Source: an uncultured Alphaproteobacteria bacterium (lineage in GTDB: Bacteria; Pseudomonadota; Alphaproteobacteria; RF32; CAG-239). From it: 64,000 nucleotides of DNA. Position 1 is the stretch's first letter, and each line of letters begins with the position of its first letter. Position numbers and translations under genes: made by a program. The stretch lies in assembly GCA_944393215.1 (NCBI GenBank), contig CALXZL010000007.1, positions 1-64,000 on the forward strand. Reading direction: 5' to 3'. This document shows, piece after piece, positions 49,946 to 57,989 of this stretch. The notes under the pieces were generated by a model. The model searched no databases and was not told the origin of the DNA. It saw only the letters and a list, made by a program, of their open reading frames with translations.

Positions 49946-51893
49946 TTTTATTTTCCTTATAATATGCGCTCAGAATATCAAGCATTTCGGCCTCTGACTT
50001 TTCTTCAAATAATATACCGATGTCTTTTTTAGCCTCAAATATCATATATTCACGCACAGAATTAATAAAATCCTGTTCAGATAAATTAGAATAATCTGTT
50101 TTACTATGTGCATAAATAGTCCACTCATCTTTGGGTTTGATTTTTGTTTTTACATATATGATATCATCTGGTTTTTCACCATTATTTGTTCCTCTTATTA
50201 TAGATAATAATTTTTTTTCAATGCTATTCCATTTATTGTAGATATCTGTTCTGCCTTTATTTTTAGCAAGAACAAAGCCATCGTCTCGCAAATCATAAAA
50301 AATTACTTCATCATTATTATAATCAAATGCCCTATTGGTTTCAAAAATAGCTATAGCTGTATGAGTAGAAGCATTTGGTTGGAATAAATCCTTTGGCATA
50401 TTTATTACTGCTTTTAATGTATGTTTTTTTAAGATGTTATCACGAATAGCTTCATCTTTAAAATACATACTTAGAGGAGCAATAACTATCCCATAACGAG
50501 AACAATTATCTAATAACTTTGTTAAAAATGTTATTTCCTTCGGTGTTGGATCTTCTTTATTTTCCTTGCCGCTGTAAGGAGGATTAATAAAACCAATAGT
50601 AGCTTTAAATTCATCTAGCTTTTCTTGTGCTCTACAATCTTTTATCGAATCATAATTGTAAATAGATGATTTTCCATCGCCTCTAAACATCATACTTGAT
50701 ATAGCACATATATACATAGTAGGATTTATCTCAAAGCCAAGTAACTGTGTCTGTTTTACATTAGCAATGGCTTCTTGTTTATCTGTTCTATTGCTTTTTT
50801 CAATTTTATTTATAATAGCATTCATCCCAGCAATCAAAAAAGCTCCTGTTCCACAACATAAATCTACTATTTTATCATTTTCTTTCAAATCGATTAGTTT
50901 AGTGAAAAGGGTTGTAATATGGCGAGGAGTCAAAACAATACCTTTTTTTACATTAGAAACACCTGCATATTTTAAAAATTCTTCATAAAACCTTCCAATA
51001 ATATCATAATTTGAAGATTTAGCAAAATTACCAGTAAGTAAAGGAATAACATTATTTTTTAGTTCATCCAGAATCTGTTTTAAAATATCACTTGTTCTTA
51101 ATGTAACATCCGTTTTCAAAAATGCTAATTCAGTATCTAATACTTCTAGCTTTTCAGCCGGAATTCCTTCGTTTTTTAAAACACGAGGAGCTTGAAGTAA
51201 GATATTATCCGCTAATGTGGTTGTATCCATAGTGCTATAAGTTGCGGAGAAAGATCCTGTATTTTTATTATGAAGACATATCATCAAAGCAGACAATAAA
51301 ATTGGTCTTTTTTGCGAATCTATAGATCTAAGAAGATTATTTATTTTTTTACTTGAGGAACTTATTTTTGTAACAGCCTCTTCTTCATTCAAACTATTGA
51401 ATAAAGCTAAAAAAGAGTCTTTATTTACAAAATTCGTAATCTGAGGAACAGAAATAATCTTTTGCTCTCTATTGTCTAGCATAAAACAACTAAATTTATA
51501 TTGATATTCTTTTAATAAATCCCCACTTACAGCAATACCTAAAATTCTCCATGATTTAAAAACATTTTTTTGAGAATTGTCTAAATTATTTTCTTGAAAA
51601 CGACTTAAATACCATTTAATGCCACTTACAGCACCCTTTTCTATATCTTCTAAATCATGTTCTTTCATTGTGGGCTTTTCTTCAACAAGAATAAGCAGCT
51701 TATTCTTTCCATCGCAATAAATTCTATCCGGATAACCTTCACGCCCTGTTTGTCTCTTTGATGAGCAAGATAAAACTTTCTTAATATCATCAGTTAATTT
51801 GCTTTTAGAATCATCCCAATCCGCAACATGATATCCTAAATTCTGCAAAACAGTTGTAACAGATGGTGTTATATTCTTATCTTTTCTTGCCAT
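49932..51893 (-). CDS. Fused restriction endonuclease and N6-adenine methyltransferase (BcgI A-like)
   Basis: A 653-residue protein, close to BcgI A (about 640). The N-terminal domain has a PD-(D/E)xK nuclease motif: Pro55-Asp56 in EGYPDRIYC, then Glu71-Glu72-Lys73 in LILVEEKP. The middle is the HsdM-type N6-adenine methyltransferase: GIVLTPRHITTLFTKL, motif I DLCCGTGAFLIAG and motif IV INPPYSGKE. The last part resembles the HsdM C-terminus. With the S subunit downstream it forms a type IIB system, which cuts on both sides of a bipartite site and protects host DNA by methylation. GGGGA precedes the ATG. Cargo of unit 2. Confidence 0.9.
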   Translation of the reverse strand: MARKDKNITPSVTTVLQNLGYHVADWDDSKSKLTDDIKKVLSCSSKRQTGREGYPDRIYCDGKNKLLILVEEKPTMKEHDLEDIEKGAVSGIKWYLSRFQENNLDNSQKNVFKSWRILGIAVSGDLLKEYQYKFSCFMLDNREQKIISVPQITNFVNKDSFLALFNSLNEEEAVTKISSSSKKINNLLRSIDSQKRPILLSALMICLHNKNTGSFSATYSTMDTTTLADNILLQAPRVLKNEGIPAEKLEVLDTELAFLKTDVTLRTSDILKQILDELKNNVIPLLTGNFAKSSNYDIIGRFYEEFLKYAGVSNVKKGIVLTPRHITTLFTKLIDLKENDKIVDLCCGTGAFLIAGMNAIINKIEKSNRTDKQEAIANVKQTQLLGFEINPTMYICAISSMMFRGDGKSSIYNYDSIKDCRAQEKLDEFKATIGFINPPYSGKENKEDPTPKEITFLTKLLDNCSRYGIVIAPLSMYFKDEAIRDNILKKHTLKAVINMPKDLFQPNASTHTAIAIFETNRAFDYNNDEVIFYDLRDDGFVLAKNKGRTDIYNKWNSIEKKLLSIIRGTNNGEKPDDIIYVKTKIKPKDEWTIYAHSKTDYSNLSEQDFINSVREYMIFEAKKDIGILFEEKSEAEMLDILSAYYKENKNEAI

Positions 51894-52272
51894 AATATTT
51901 CCCCGTATAACTATATTTTTATAGTTATATTAATTTTTACACAATAATATAAAAATTTAGTTAATATTAACATTAATTTAATCTTTAGCCGTTAACGACA
52001 TCAAACAACGACTCGTTAAAAAGCTCAACTTTTCTTATTAACCGCTTAAATTCATCATAATTTTCAGTCCGATAACTGCACAGTATCGCGCACCATTAAA
52101 ACACAAGAGCGCCCTTTAGGGGCGTTTTTGTGTTTTAAAAGTATTGTTTGTGAGAAATCGGACTTGCGGGGACAAGAGCAAGTCTGACGACAGAGCCAAG
52201 CGAAGTTTGGCGAAGGAGAGCGAGCAAAGCGAGAACCTTTGGTTTGCGCGGTGGCAGAGCCGCGCGCACAAG

Positions 52273-52291
52273 CTTGCCAGCGGCACCATTT
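52273..52291 (+). repeat. Attachment-site copy 3 (right boundary of the island)
   Basis: Exact copy of the 19-base tRNA-Thr tail. To its right lies what should be the original chromosomal flank of tRNA-Thr. Confidence 0.88.
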
Positions 52292-52298
52292 TTTAGAA

Positions 52299-52323
52299 TG
52301 CACCCTTTGAGGTGCTTTTTTTG
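52299..52323 (+). terminator. Displaced tRNA-Thr terminator
   Basis: GCACC (52300-52304) pairs with GGTGC (52311-52315), followed by seven T. Joining 37682 to 52289 would restore tRNA-Thr plus this terminator 10 bases downstream, so it is probably the native terminator moved 14.6 kb by the integration. Confidence 0.75.
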
Positions 52324-52396
52324 TATGCATTCCAAGGCTTTCGATTAGTCCGATTTTAGATGTTTTTAATTTGAAGATTTTCTACAATAAAAAAAT

Positions 52397-52468
52397 TTAG
52401 CTAACAATACTTTCAATAGCTAACATCGCTGCTTTTTGAGCATGTATCAAAGTTGTATCATAAACCGG
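52397..52468 (-). pseudogene. C-terminal stub of an Asp/Glu racemase
   Basis: Only the last 23 codons survive: PVYDTTLIHAQKAAMLAIES and the stop. The DTT-x-IHA pattern is the C-terminal motif of aspartate/glutamate racemases (YgeA-like). The frame is closed a few codons further upstream. No gene start or catalytic part is present. Confidence 0.6.
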
Positions 52469-52469
52469 T

Positions 52470-52646
52470 AGAGAAATATCCCTATTTTATTCTACCGATG
52501 ATGAAAAATCGATTTTGGATAGTGTCAATAAAATTTTATCTCATTATAAAAATATTAAGATATACTCTTTTAAAAATAAAGGACACTTTGTTTACAGCAC
52601 TATCGGTTCAACTTTTCCCGAACTTTTGAAAGTTATCTCCGAATGA
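52470..52646 (+). pseudogene. C-terminal stub of an alpha/beta hydrolase
   Basis: About 56 codons: FYSTDDEKSILDSVNKIL and YSFKNKGHFVYSTIGS, ending in a TGA at 52644-52646. The Asp of STDDE and His of KGHF are the acid and base of the RBBP9/DUF1749-type alpha/beta hydrolase triad; the nucleophile half is missing. It begins exactly where the racemase stub ends, on the opposite strand, so a deletion joined two gene tails. Confidence 0.7.
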
Positions 52647-52673
52647 TTTTGTTACAGAATAAAGGCTTATATC

Positions 52674-53159
52674 ATGAAACTTTATCATTATACACCCAAA
52701 GAAAATTCTTGCCTTGAAAAAGGTATTTTATCTGTTTCTTTGCTTCCGGAATGTTTGTCTCACTACGCTTCAAGAGCTAAATCTGAAAATCCTGATCTTA
52801 TTATAAAATGGCTAGATAGTACATTTTTCGGTCGAAGCCGATCAGTTGCTTGTTTTACAGAACCGTTAATGCTTAACGGGAAAATCGTGGCGGTTGATGA
52901 TGGATGTTTATTTTCTTTTGATATTAACACGCTGATTAATGATAACTTGGTTGAAAGTATCTACCAAAAAACCAAGTCAGGAAATGGTGGTTATATTGAA
53001 GAGTTTAAAAAAATTGAAGCGGATGAAATTGATTATTCCCCTTTAGACTTTTCTCCATATAAAACTGAGGAAGAAATCACAAACGTATTTTTCAGGCATT
53101 ACTTTGTTGTTTTGAAAAACGGATATATTCCTCCTCAATATCTTACAAAAGAAAAATGA
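52674..53159 (+). CDS. Unknown protein with an LYHYT N-terminus
   Basis: A 161-residue soluble protein. It starts MKLYHYTPKENSCLEKGIL, which resembles the first strand and helix of ADP-ribosyltransferase-fold proteins (H-Y-T, then a GIL loop), and a later Glu (EKxEADE type, IEADEIDY) could be a catalytic residue. That is a weak pattern. AAAGG lies upstream. Its stop overlaps the next start (ATGA), so it is coupled to a P-loop kinase-like gene, as in some toxin or metabolic pairs. Confidence 0.7.
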   Translation: MKLYHYTPKENSCLEKGILSVSLLPECLSHYASRAKSENPDLIIKWLDSTFFGRSRSVACFTEPLMLNGKIVAVDDGCLFSFDINTLINDNLVESIYQKTKSGNGGYIEEFKKIEADEIDYSPLDFSPYKTEEEITNVFFRHYFVVLKNGYIPPQYLTKEK

Positions 53160-53641
53160 AAATGAAAATTTTTATTATCGGCGGACCGGGAAGCGGAAAA
53201 ACGACCTTAGCCCAAAACCTCTCTAAACAATACCATATTCCGCATTTTGATTTGGATGAGATAAACTGGATTAATGAAAATGGTAAATTCTACGGTCATA
53301 AGCGCGATAAAAAAGAGCGAAGCCTGATGTTGGATAACATCTTAACATCTCATTCCGATTGGATTTTTGAGGGTGTTTACTTCAAAGATTGGATTGACCC
53401 GATTATTGAACAAGCTGATAAAATTATCATTTTAACCCCTTCAAACTGGCTCAGATGTTATAGATGTTTTAAACGCTTCTTAAAGCGAAAGCTTGGACTT
53501 GAACCTTCTCCTCACAAAGAAACTTTTATCTCTTTTCTTAAATTGACACTGTGGAATCATAATTATGATTCTTGTTTAGAGGTCTTTCGTCAAAAACTCA
53601 AAGACAAAAATCTTAATGACAAGATTGAAAAAAATCTCTGA
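53156..53641 (+). CDS. P-loop nucleotide kinase-like protein (FlaR/adenylate kinase type)
   Basis: A 161-residue NTPase with Walker A at the N-terminus (IIGGPGSGKTTLAQNLS) and HFDLDEINW, WIFEGVYFKDWIDPI, ADKIIILTP and RCFKRFLKRKLG (lid-like basic helix), the layout of topology-modulation FlaR-like and shikimate/adenylate kinase-like proteins. Substrate unknown. Starts inside the stop of the preceding gene (ATGA overlap); no terminator is seen before the convergent mutarotase gene. Confidence 0.88.
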   Translation: MKMKIFIIGGPGSGKTTLAQNLSKQYHIPHFDLDEINWINENGKFYGHKRDKKERSLMLDNILTSHSDWIFEGVYFKDWIDPIIEQADKIIILTPSNWLRCYRCFKRFLKRKLGLEPSPHKETFISFLKLTLWNHNYDSCLEVFRQKLKDKNLNDKIEKNL

Positions 53642-53661
53642 TAAAAAAGCGTCACTAAAAA

Positions 53662-54477
53662 TTATTTCAGTTTTTGTAGGTTTATGGTTGCGGATATGAT
53701 ATGCTTCGCTTGCGGAGCGAGTTTGACACAATAATCACCCACGTTTGATGGCTCCACACAAACAAAGGTTTTATATTGTTCGGGGCTCATTTCGGCTAAA
53801 TCTTTGGCAGGATTCCAAACAACCGTGGTTTTTGAGCCTTGCTTTTTCATAACAATTTCGCGATTGTAAGCTTTATCGACGATTTTAATCGGTTCTACCT
53901 GATTTAAGAAAATGGAATCAAACTCTCCGTTAATTTGCAAATCTTTATCCAGAGTATACATTTTGCCGTCCAGCGAATTTTTATACTGATGACCGGATAA
54001 GCCTTTAATCTCAATATCATTGACGGAACTTACATTAAAATAGGCGTGCAGAGCCTCGCTGAAGGTGAACTCTTTATCACTTAAATTAGTTGTTTCCAGC
54101 GCATATTCCAATTTATCGGTGATTTTGATTAAAAGCCTTACCGACAAATTGAGATTATATTTACTATCCGGTGTCAAAGAAAGTTCGGCTTCGATTTTGT
54201 TTTCATCAACATTCACATTTTGCAAAGCCCATGTGGAGAGCCTTGCAAAGCCATGACGGGGGAGATGATTGTTTAATGCTTCTTCGGCAAAGCGCGGCCA
54301 ACAAACCGGGATTCCGCCCCGGATAGCTTGAACATTGTCAAACTTATTCAAATCGCCAAGCCAAAAAACATCATGTTCTTCGTTCAACGGACGATAAGAC
54401 AATAAATTTCCGCCCCAGAGAGAAATTTTGCATTCCGCTACAGAATTCTTTAAACAAATAAAATTCTTATCCTTCAT
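53662..54477 (-). CDS. D-hexose-6-phosphate mutarotase-like (YeaD/aldose-1-epimerase family)
   Basis: A 271-residue beta-sandwich sugar epimerase. Family marks: VWNPAK and MSPEQYKTFVCVEPSNV at the C-terminus, RGGIPVCWPRFA and LPRHGFARLSTW (catalytic His in the HGFAR motif), and FSEALHAYFNVSSV (second His). It interconverts alpha and beta anomers of glucose 6-phosphate or related sugars. GACGGAAG precedes the ATG. It may serve glycogen metabolism together with glgX downstream in the window, but they are not linked. Confidence 0.92.
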   Translation of the reverse strand: MKDKNFICLKNSVAECKISLWGGNLLSYRPLNEEHDVFWLGDLNKFDNVQAIRGGIPVCWPRFAEEALNNHLPRHGFARLSTWALQNVNVDENKIEAELSLTPDSKYNLNLSVRLLIKITDKLEYALETTNLSDKEFTFSEALHAYFNVSSVNDIEIKGLSGHQYKNSLDGKMYTLDKDLQINGEFDSIFLNQVEPIKIVDKAYNREIVMKKQGSKTTVVWNPAKDLAEMSPEQYKTFVCVEPSNVGDYCVKLAPQAKHIISATINLQKLK

Positions 54478-54705
54478 CTTCCGTCTTCCCTTAAAATTGA
54501 TTTTTTCTCAACCTAACATAGAGATTGTCAAACATCAATATTGATTTTGCCGTTTCCTCACAGCAGATGTTAAAAGCTCACCAAAATATTGCGAAAATCA
54601 TTATATTCTTATCTTATTGAAAATACTTTGCAAAAACATTTACATCATTTTTCTTTTATGTTATAATCAGTTATAGGTTAGAGATAATATATCAAGAGAA
54701 AAGCT

Positions 54706-55599
54706 ATGGATATTAAGCAAAAAATTCAAAAGTTAAAAAGAAGGAGTCTTGAATTGGCGACTCTTGCTCTGACCTTATTTCCGTCATCCGGCGCCACGAC
54801 TACCGTTAACAGTGACAAAAATACAGACCATAACAAAACGCAACCTTCTTCTGAACTTATTGCTTCTCAATCTATTGCAGACTTTGTTACCGACGGCATA
54901 GAATTGAATATCCATGAGCTTAAAGAAATTGTTGATAATAATCCTGATATGGAATTATCTGCCGACTTGTTATCTGCAATTAAACCCGGTCCCAGCCAGA
55001 AAAAAATCAAATCACTCCTTGCAAAGGGATTTGACTACACTGTGCGCAATAGCCGCGGAGAAAGCAAACTGGTTAAATGTAGCTTAAATCAATCTCCTAA
55101 AGGATATTGCTACGGCGCTTTGAAACACTTGCTCTATAAAATATATAAAGAACCGAAGTCTAATTTTCTTTCGGCTTATCAAGAAAAAGATAAATTATTG
55201 CAATCTGCTAACTTTTTAGCCATGCCGATTGAACTTCAAGATATTGAAAATTGTCCGCCAAGTACCGTTGTTGTTATTCCTAAATGCAAAGGTCACAAAC
55301 ATGGGCATATTTTTACCGTGGTGGAAAAAGGTGTTTATTGTTCTGACGGTAAGGAAGTTGCCGGTGCTTATTTTGAAAACAATTATAAATCGGCAAAAGG
55401 AATCTATGCTTTTATTCCCGTAGATGCCTCCATTACTTTGACGCCCCAGGTTTTGCAATCTTCTCCGAAATTGTATGCTGCCGTTTTGTTACAGCAAACC
55501 GGTAAAGATATTCATCCCTTGCCGGATGCTCGCTCTGATACTCCCGTGATGTTTGCCGAACTTTCTCCTGCTCAAAAAACAAAAGACTTTAGTCGATAA
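54706..55599 (+). CDS. Secreted protein with a possible NlpC/CHAP-like cysteine amidase core
   Basis: A 297-residue protein. The N-terminus has a basic stretch then a hydrophobic one (LATLALTLFPSSGATT), a plausible signal peptide. The middle has KGYCYGALKHLLYK (Cys preceded by Gly-Tyr) and, about 70 residues later, GHKHGHIFTVVEKGVYCSDG (His), the order of nucleophile Cys and general-base His in papain-like peptidoglycan amidases. VVVIPKCKGHKHGHI fits the pre-His strand. Not assignable to a named family. AGAGAAAAG lies upstream. The pair gene 57064 shares only a similar short N-terminal layout. Confidence 0.65.
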   Translation: MDIKQKIQKLKRRSLELATLALTLFPSSGATTTVNSDKNTDHNKTQPSSELIASQSIADFVTDGIELNIHELKEIVDNNPDMELSADLLSAIKPGPSQKKIKSLLAKGFDYTVRNSRGESKLVKCSLNQSPKGYCYGALKHLLYKIYKEPKSNFLSAYQEKDKLLQSANFLAMPIELQDIENCPPSTVVVIPKCKGHKHGHIFTVVEKGVYCSDGKEVAGAYFENNYKSAKGIYAFIPVDASITLTPQVLQSSPKLYAAVLLQQTGKDIHPLPDARSDTPVMFAELSPAQKTKDFSR

Positions 55600-55616
55600 T
55601 TCTTAGGAGCATTTTC

Positions 55617-56002
55617 TTGAATATTTATTTTATTATCGGAAATCTTTTTTCTCTTTTTGCCGTAATTTGTTTGGCTGTCTCTGTTACGAAAAAAATAAAA
55701 ATAAGCTATCCAAATCTGTCACCATTGTATTGACTGTTTTATGCGTTATTTTCGGCGCTTTTGCCAATACTCGCGGTATTATCGGCTGGTTTCCGATTAC
55801 GGCATCTGCCAGCTATACTTTATTTATGTTTATGACTAAAAATGAGCAACAAATGCGTTTTGCTCTTATCTCAAATCTGTTGTTATGGTTTGTACATGAT
55901 ATATATATCCAAGCCCTTCCCTCCGCGCTTGCCGATCTGACGCTCTCAGTTTGGACCGGATATCAGGCTTTTAAAAACAGAAAAACACCCTCTTCTGTCT
56001 AA
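55617..56002 (+). pseudogene. YgjV-like inner membrane protein, broken by deletion and frameshift
   Basis: Two frames together give a YgjV-family protein. Frame 1 starts at a TTG at 55617 behind AGGAG and reads NIYFIIGNLFSLFAVICL and SVTKK; it stops at 55733. Frame 2 then gives LSKSVTIVLTVLCVIFGAF, IIGWFPITASASYTLFMF and NLLLWFVHDIYIQALPSA up to the stop at 56002. The switch lies at or near the A7 run (55689-55695). About 45 residues of the usual middle part are also missing, so this is not just one base of sequencing error. Confidence 0.7.
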
Positions 56003-56013
56003 AGAGGGTGTTT
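55983..56013. terminator. Hairpin between convergent genes
   Basis: AAACACCCTCTT (55983-55994) pairs with AAGAGGGTGTTT (56002-56013). T-tracts are short, but it lies between the stops of the YgjV relic and the small lipoprotein gene. Confidence 0.8.
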
Positions 56014-56018
56014 CCGGC

Positions 56019-56315
56019 TTAATTATTACGAAGGCTGTTGATAATGCTTGAGGCAATACTTTCTGCTTCAGAATCGATTCCTGCCGCTTGTAATGCCATT
56101 TTTTTCAAACATGTATTAACAATCTCTTCCTTGGTTGTGCTTATATCTTGTGAAAACAGTGTGCCGTTTTTCAATTTGCTTTGTGCTTCACTTAGCGCAC
56201 AAGCTCTGAATTTTTCCTGTGCCGTAGCATTTGAGCTTACGTTCATATATTTATCCAGCTCGGCACAGTTACTTAATAATGCAACAACGCCAAACATTAA
56301 TATATATTTTTTCAT
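56019..56315 (-). CDS. Small lipoprotein
   Basis: A 98-residue lipoprotein: MKKYILMFGVVALLSNC (lipobox L-S-N-C, Cys17), followed by a helical, Ala/Ser-rich mature domain (ATAQEKFRACALSEAQSKL, EEIVNTCLKKMALQAAG). Not recognised. AAGGAAAGAG precedes the ATG at 56315; a longer frame from 56342 would put a charged leader before the signal peptide. Confidence 0.8.
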   Translation of the reverse strand: MKKYILMFGVVALLSNCAELDKYMNVSSNATAQEKFRACALSEAQSKLKNGTLFSQDISTTKEEIVNTCLKKMALQAAGIDSEAESIASSIINSLRNN

Positions 56316-56343
56316 TTTTTTCTCTTTCCTTATTATTTCCATG

Positions 56344-56932
56344 TTATGAAAATATACTCAAACTATTTAATTTTTTATAAAAATCTTTATCTGCTTTTTC
56401 CAAAAGTTGATATTCGTGGTCATAGGTACAGTTTAACTTATCATTATATATATCCAGTTTTTTCTGTAATTCGGGATTTTCTGCCTTAAATTCGCGAATC
56501 GTTATCTTATCATAATTATAAATTCCCATTGCCGGCATATTGGCTAGACTATCGGCATTTTCATTTCGATATACATATTTTTGTTTGTTTTGATATTTTT
56601 TTGCGGCAATGAAACATAAATTGTATCTATTTGTTTTTTTTAGTTTTATTTATACCTCGTTGCTTTTGCTCTTCTTTATTTTGATAGTTGCACAAACTGT
56701 CTACATTGTATTTTTGCCCGTTTGACTTTGTATATATCCAACCTTTTTCGGTGTAACATAAATTATTATAAAACTCTTGAATCGACAGTGTATCTTTATC
56801 TATCACCACTTTTGTTTGATTAAAATCTTGCTCATTTTTTTCTGCTATATGCCGCATAATCGATATGCCGGATACACTGCATAAAAGTATTCCGGTACAA
56901 AAGCCTATTTTTTTTATCAGTTTATTTTTCAT
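56344..56932 (-). pseudogene. Secreted protein gene with a frameshift at a T8 run
   Basis: The first frame (start 56932) has a signal-like N-terminus (IKKIGFCTGILLCSVSGISI), then VVIDKDTLSIQEFYNNLCY and KGWIYTKSNGQKYNVDSLC, and stops at 56627 right after the homopolymer T8 (56634-56641). The frame shifted by one base remains open from there: NRYNLCFIAAKKYQNKQ, then ENADSLANMPAMGIYNYDK, to a stop at 56344. Joined, it gives one protein of about 195 residues. It could be a true pseudogene, slippage-controlled or an assembly error. Confidence 0.6.
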
Positions 56933-57063
56933 CTTATTATCATCACCGTTTCAGTGTTTTAATTATACCCTCTTTTCTTTTTTTGGGCAATCTTATCATT
57001 ATTGACACCACCTTGTTTTTTATGTATAATTCTTCTATGTTCTGTTTCTAAAAAGGATAAAAA

Positions 57064-57981
57064 ATGAAAAACCTTACTATTGAGCTTAATCGTTTTAAAC
57101 AACGCCTTAAAACAAGTATTATGGCGGGCGGTATTGTCTTATCTTCTTTAAGCGGGGCATCTGCCGTTGCCGCACAAAACACTCAAAATAAAAATCAAGA
57201 CAAATCTGCCTTAGTCATTGATTTAGACCAACTTCATTCCGCCGAAAAATATCCGAAAACCGGTGACAATTTATATCAATATTTTTATAAAGACGGAACC
57301 GATAGCGGCATTCATATAGAAATTAAAGACTTGGCAAAAGGTCTGGCTGCCGCTTGTGTTACCTCAAAATCTGCACAATTTGATCAATTTTGCACATCTT
57401 ATTTAAATTATATTGATAATAACGGTAAAATTACTTTTTGGAATTTTAATAAAGTATTGCAGGAATCTTTATCTCCTGAACAAATTACAGCTTTCAGCGA
57501 TGCTTTGCTTCAGGCTTTTAAAGAAAGAGAAACACCTAATTTAAAGAAAAAAGTTGCTTCCCCGAAAGATAATAAGTGGAAAAGCATAAAAAACAAATAT
57601 GCTGATATCAAATATAGCTTTTCAGAAAACGGGATGCGTATGCAGGGCACTTTTTCCATGAATCTCAGCAATTTGATTCCGCCTGTTGTAAAATTAGAAA
57701 ACGGGAAATATAAATGCGGCATCGTCTCTCATAATAGTTATTCTCTTGCCAAAACGTTGGAAACATCAAAACTAAAAAGAGTTATCATGGAGCATTTTGT
57801 TTATAATGATCTGTTAAATTCTGAATATGTTTCTACTCCTGCGATTGAACGCTTTTTAAACCGTCATCAACAAGATATGAAAAAACATGGTCTGATTGTT
57901 GATGAAACCGGAAGGTTTATCCAAAAAGACAGACAAAAGCAAATGAAATTTATTCAAGATGCTCTTTCTCAAAAGCGTTAA
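57064..57981 (+). CDS. Secreted protein of unknown function
   Basis: A 305-residue protein with a signal peptide preceded by a long basic segment (MKNLTIELNRFKQRLK, then TSIMAGGIVLSSLSGASAVA-AQ). The mature part is mainly helical with Lys-rich stretches; visible features are YQYFYKDGTDSGIHIEIKD and FSENGMRMQGTFSMNLSNL. No family recognised. AAAGGA precedes the ATG. The same Lys/Arg-rich pre-signal layout is seen in the 54706 gene, so both may be exported by the same route. Confidence 0.7.
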   Translation: MKNLTIELNRFKQRLKTSIMAGGIVLSSLSGASAVAAQNTQNKNQDKSALVIDLDQLHSAEKYPKTGDNLYQYFYKDGTDSGIHIEIKDLAKGLAAACVTSKSAQFDQFCTSYLNYIDNNGKITFWNFNKVLQESLSPEQITAFSDALLQAFKERETPNLKKKVASPKDNKWKSIKNKYADIKYSFSENGMRMQGTFSMNLSNLIPPVVKLENGKYKCGIVSHNSYSLAKTLETSKLKRVIMEHFVYNDLLNSEYVSTPAIERFLNRHQQDMKKHGLIVDETGRFIQKDRQKQMKFIQDALSQKR

Positions 57982-57989
57982 ATATTTTC

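Larger units (their letters stand above)
37667..52291. mobile_element. tRNA-Thr-integrated island made of two adjacent units
   Basis: The 19-base tRNA tail at 37667-37685 is repeated exactly at 47248-47266 and 52273-52291. Unit 1 (37686-47247) carries the serine recombinase, lipoproteins, Mu F-like protein, DUF3768, KAP NTPase and HUH Rep-like protein. Unit 2 (47267-52272) carries a CE-clan protease candidate and a BcgI-like restriction-modification pair but no recombinase. Both end in the same 327 bp repeat. Gene density is lower, Asn/Lys/Ile codons are more frequent, and GC is lower than in the flanks. No phage structural module beyond the F-like protein and no conjugation genes are present, so it is a satellite- or genomic-island-type element. 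Confidence 0.85.
52044..52370. repeat. 327 bp direct repeat, copy B (right end of unit 2)
   Basis: Gapless match to copy A, including the hairpins, the 19-base attachment site and the AGTCCGAT octamer at 52347. The relic tail on the minus strand differs from copy A by conservative changes (I/V, D/E, M/L). Confidence 0.92.
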
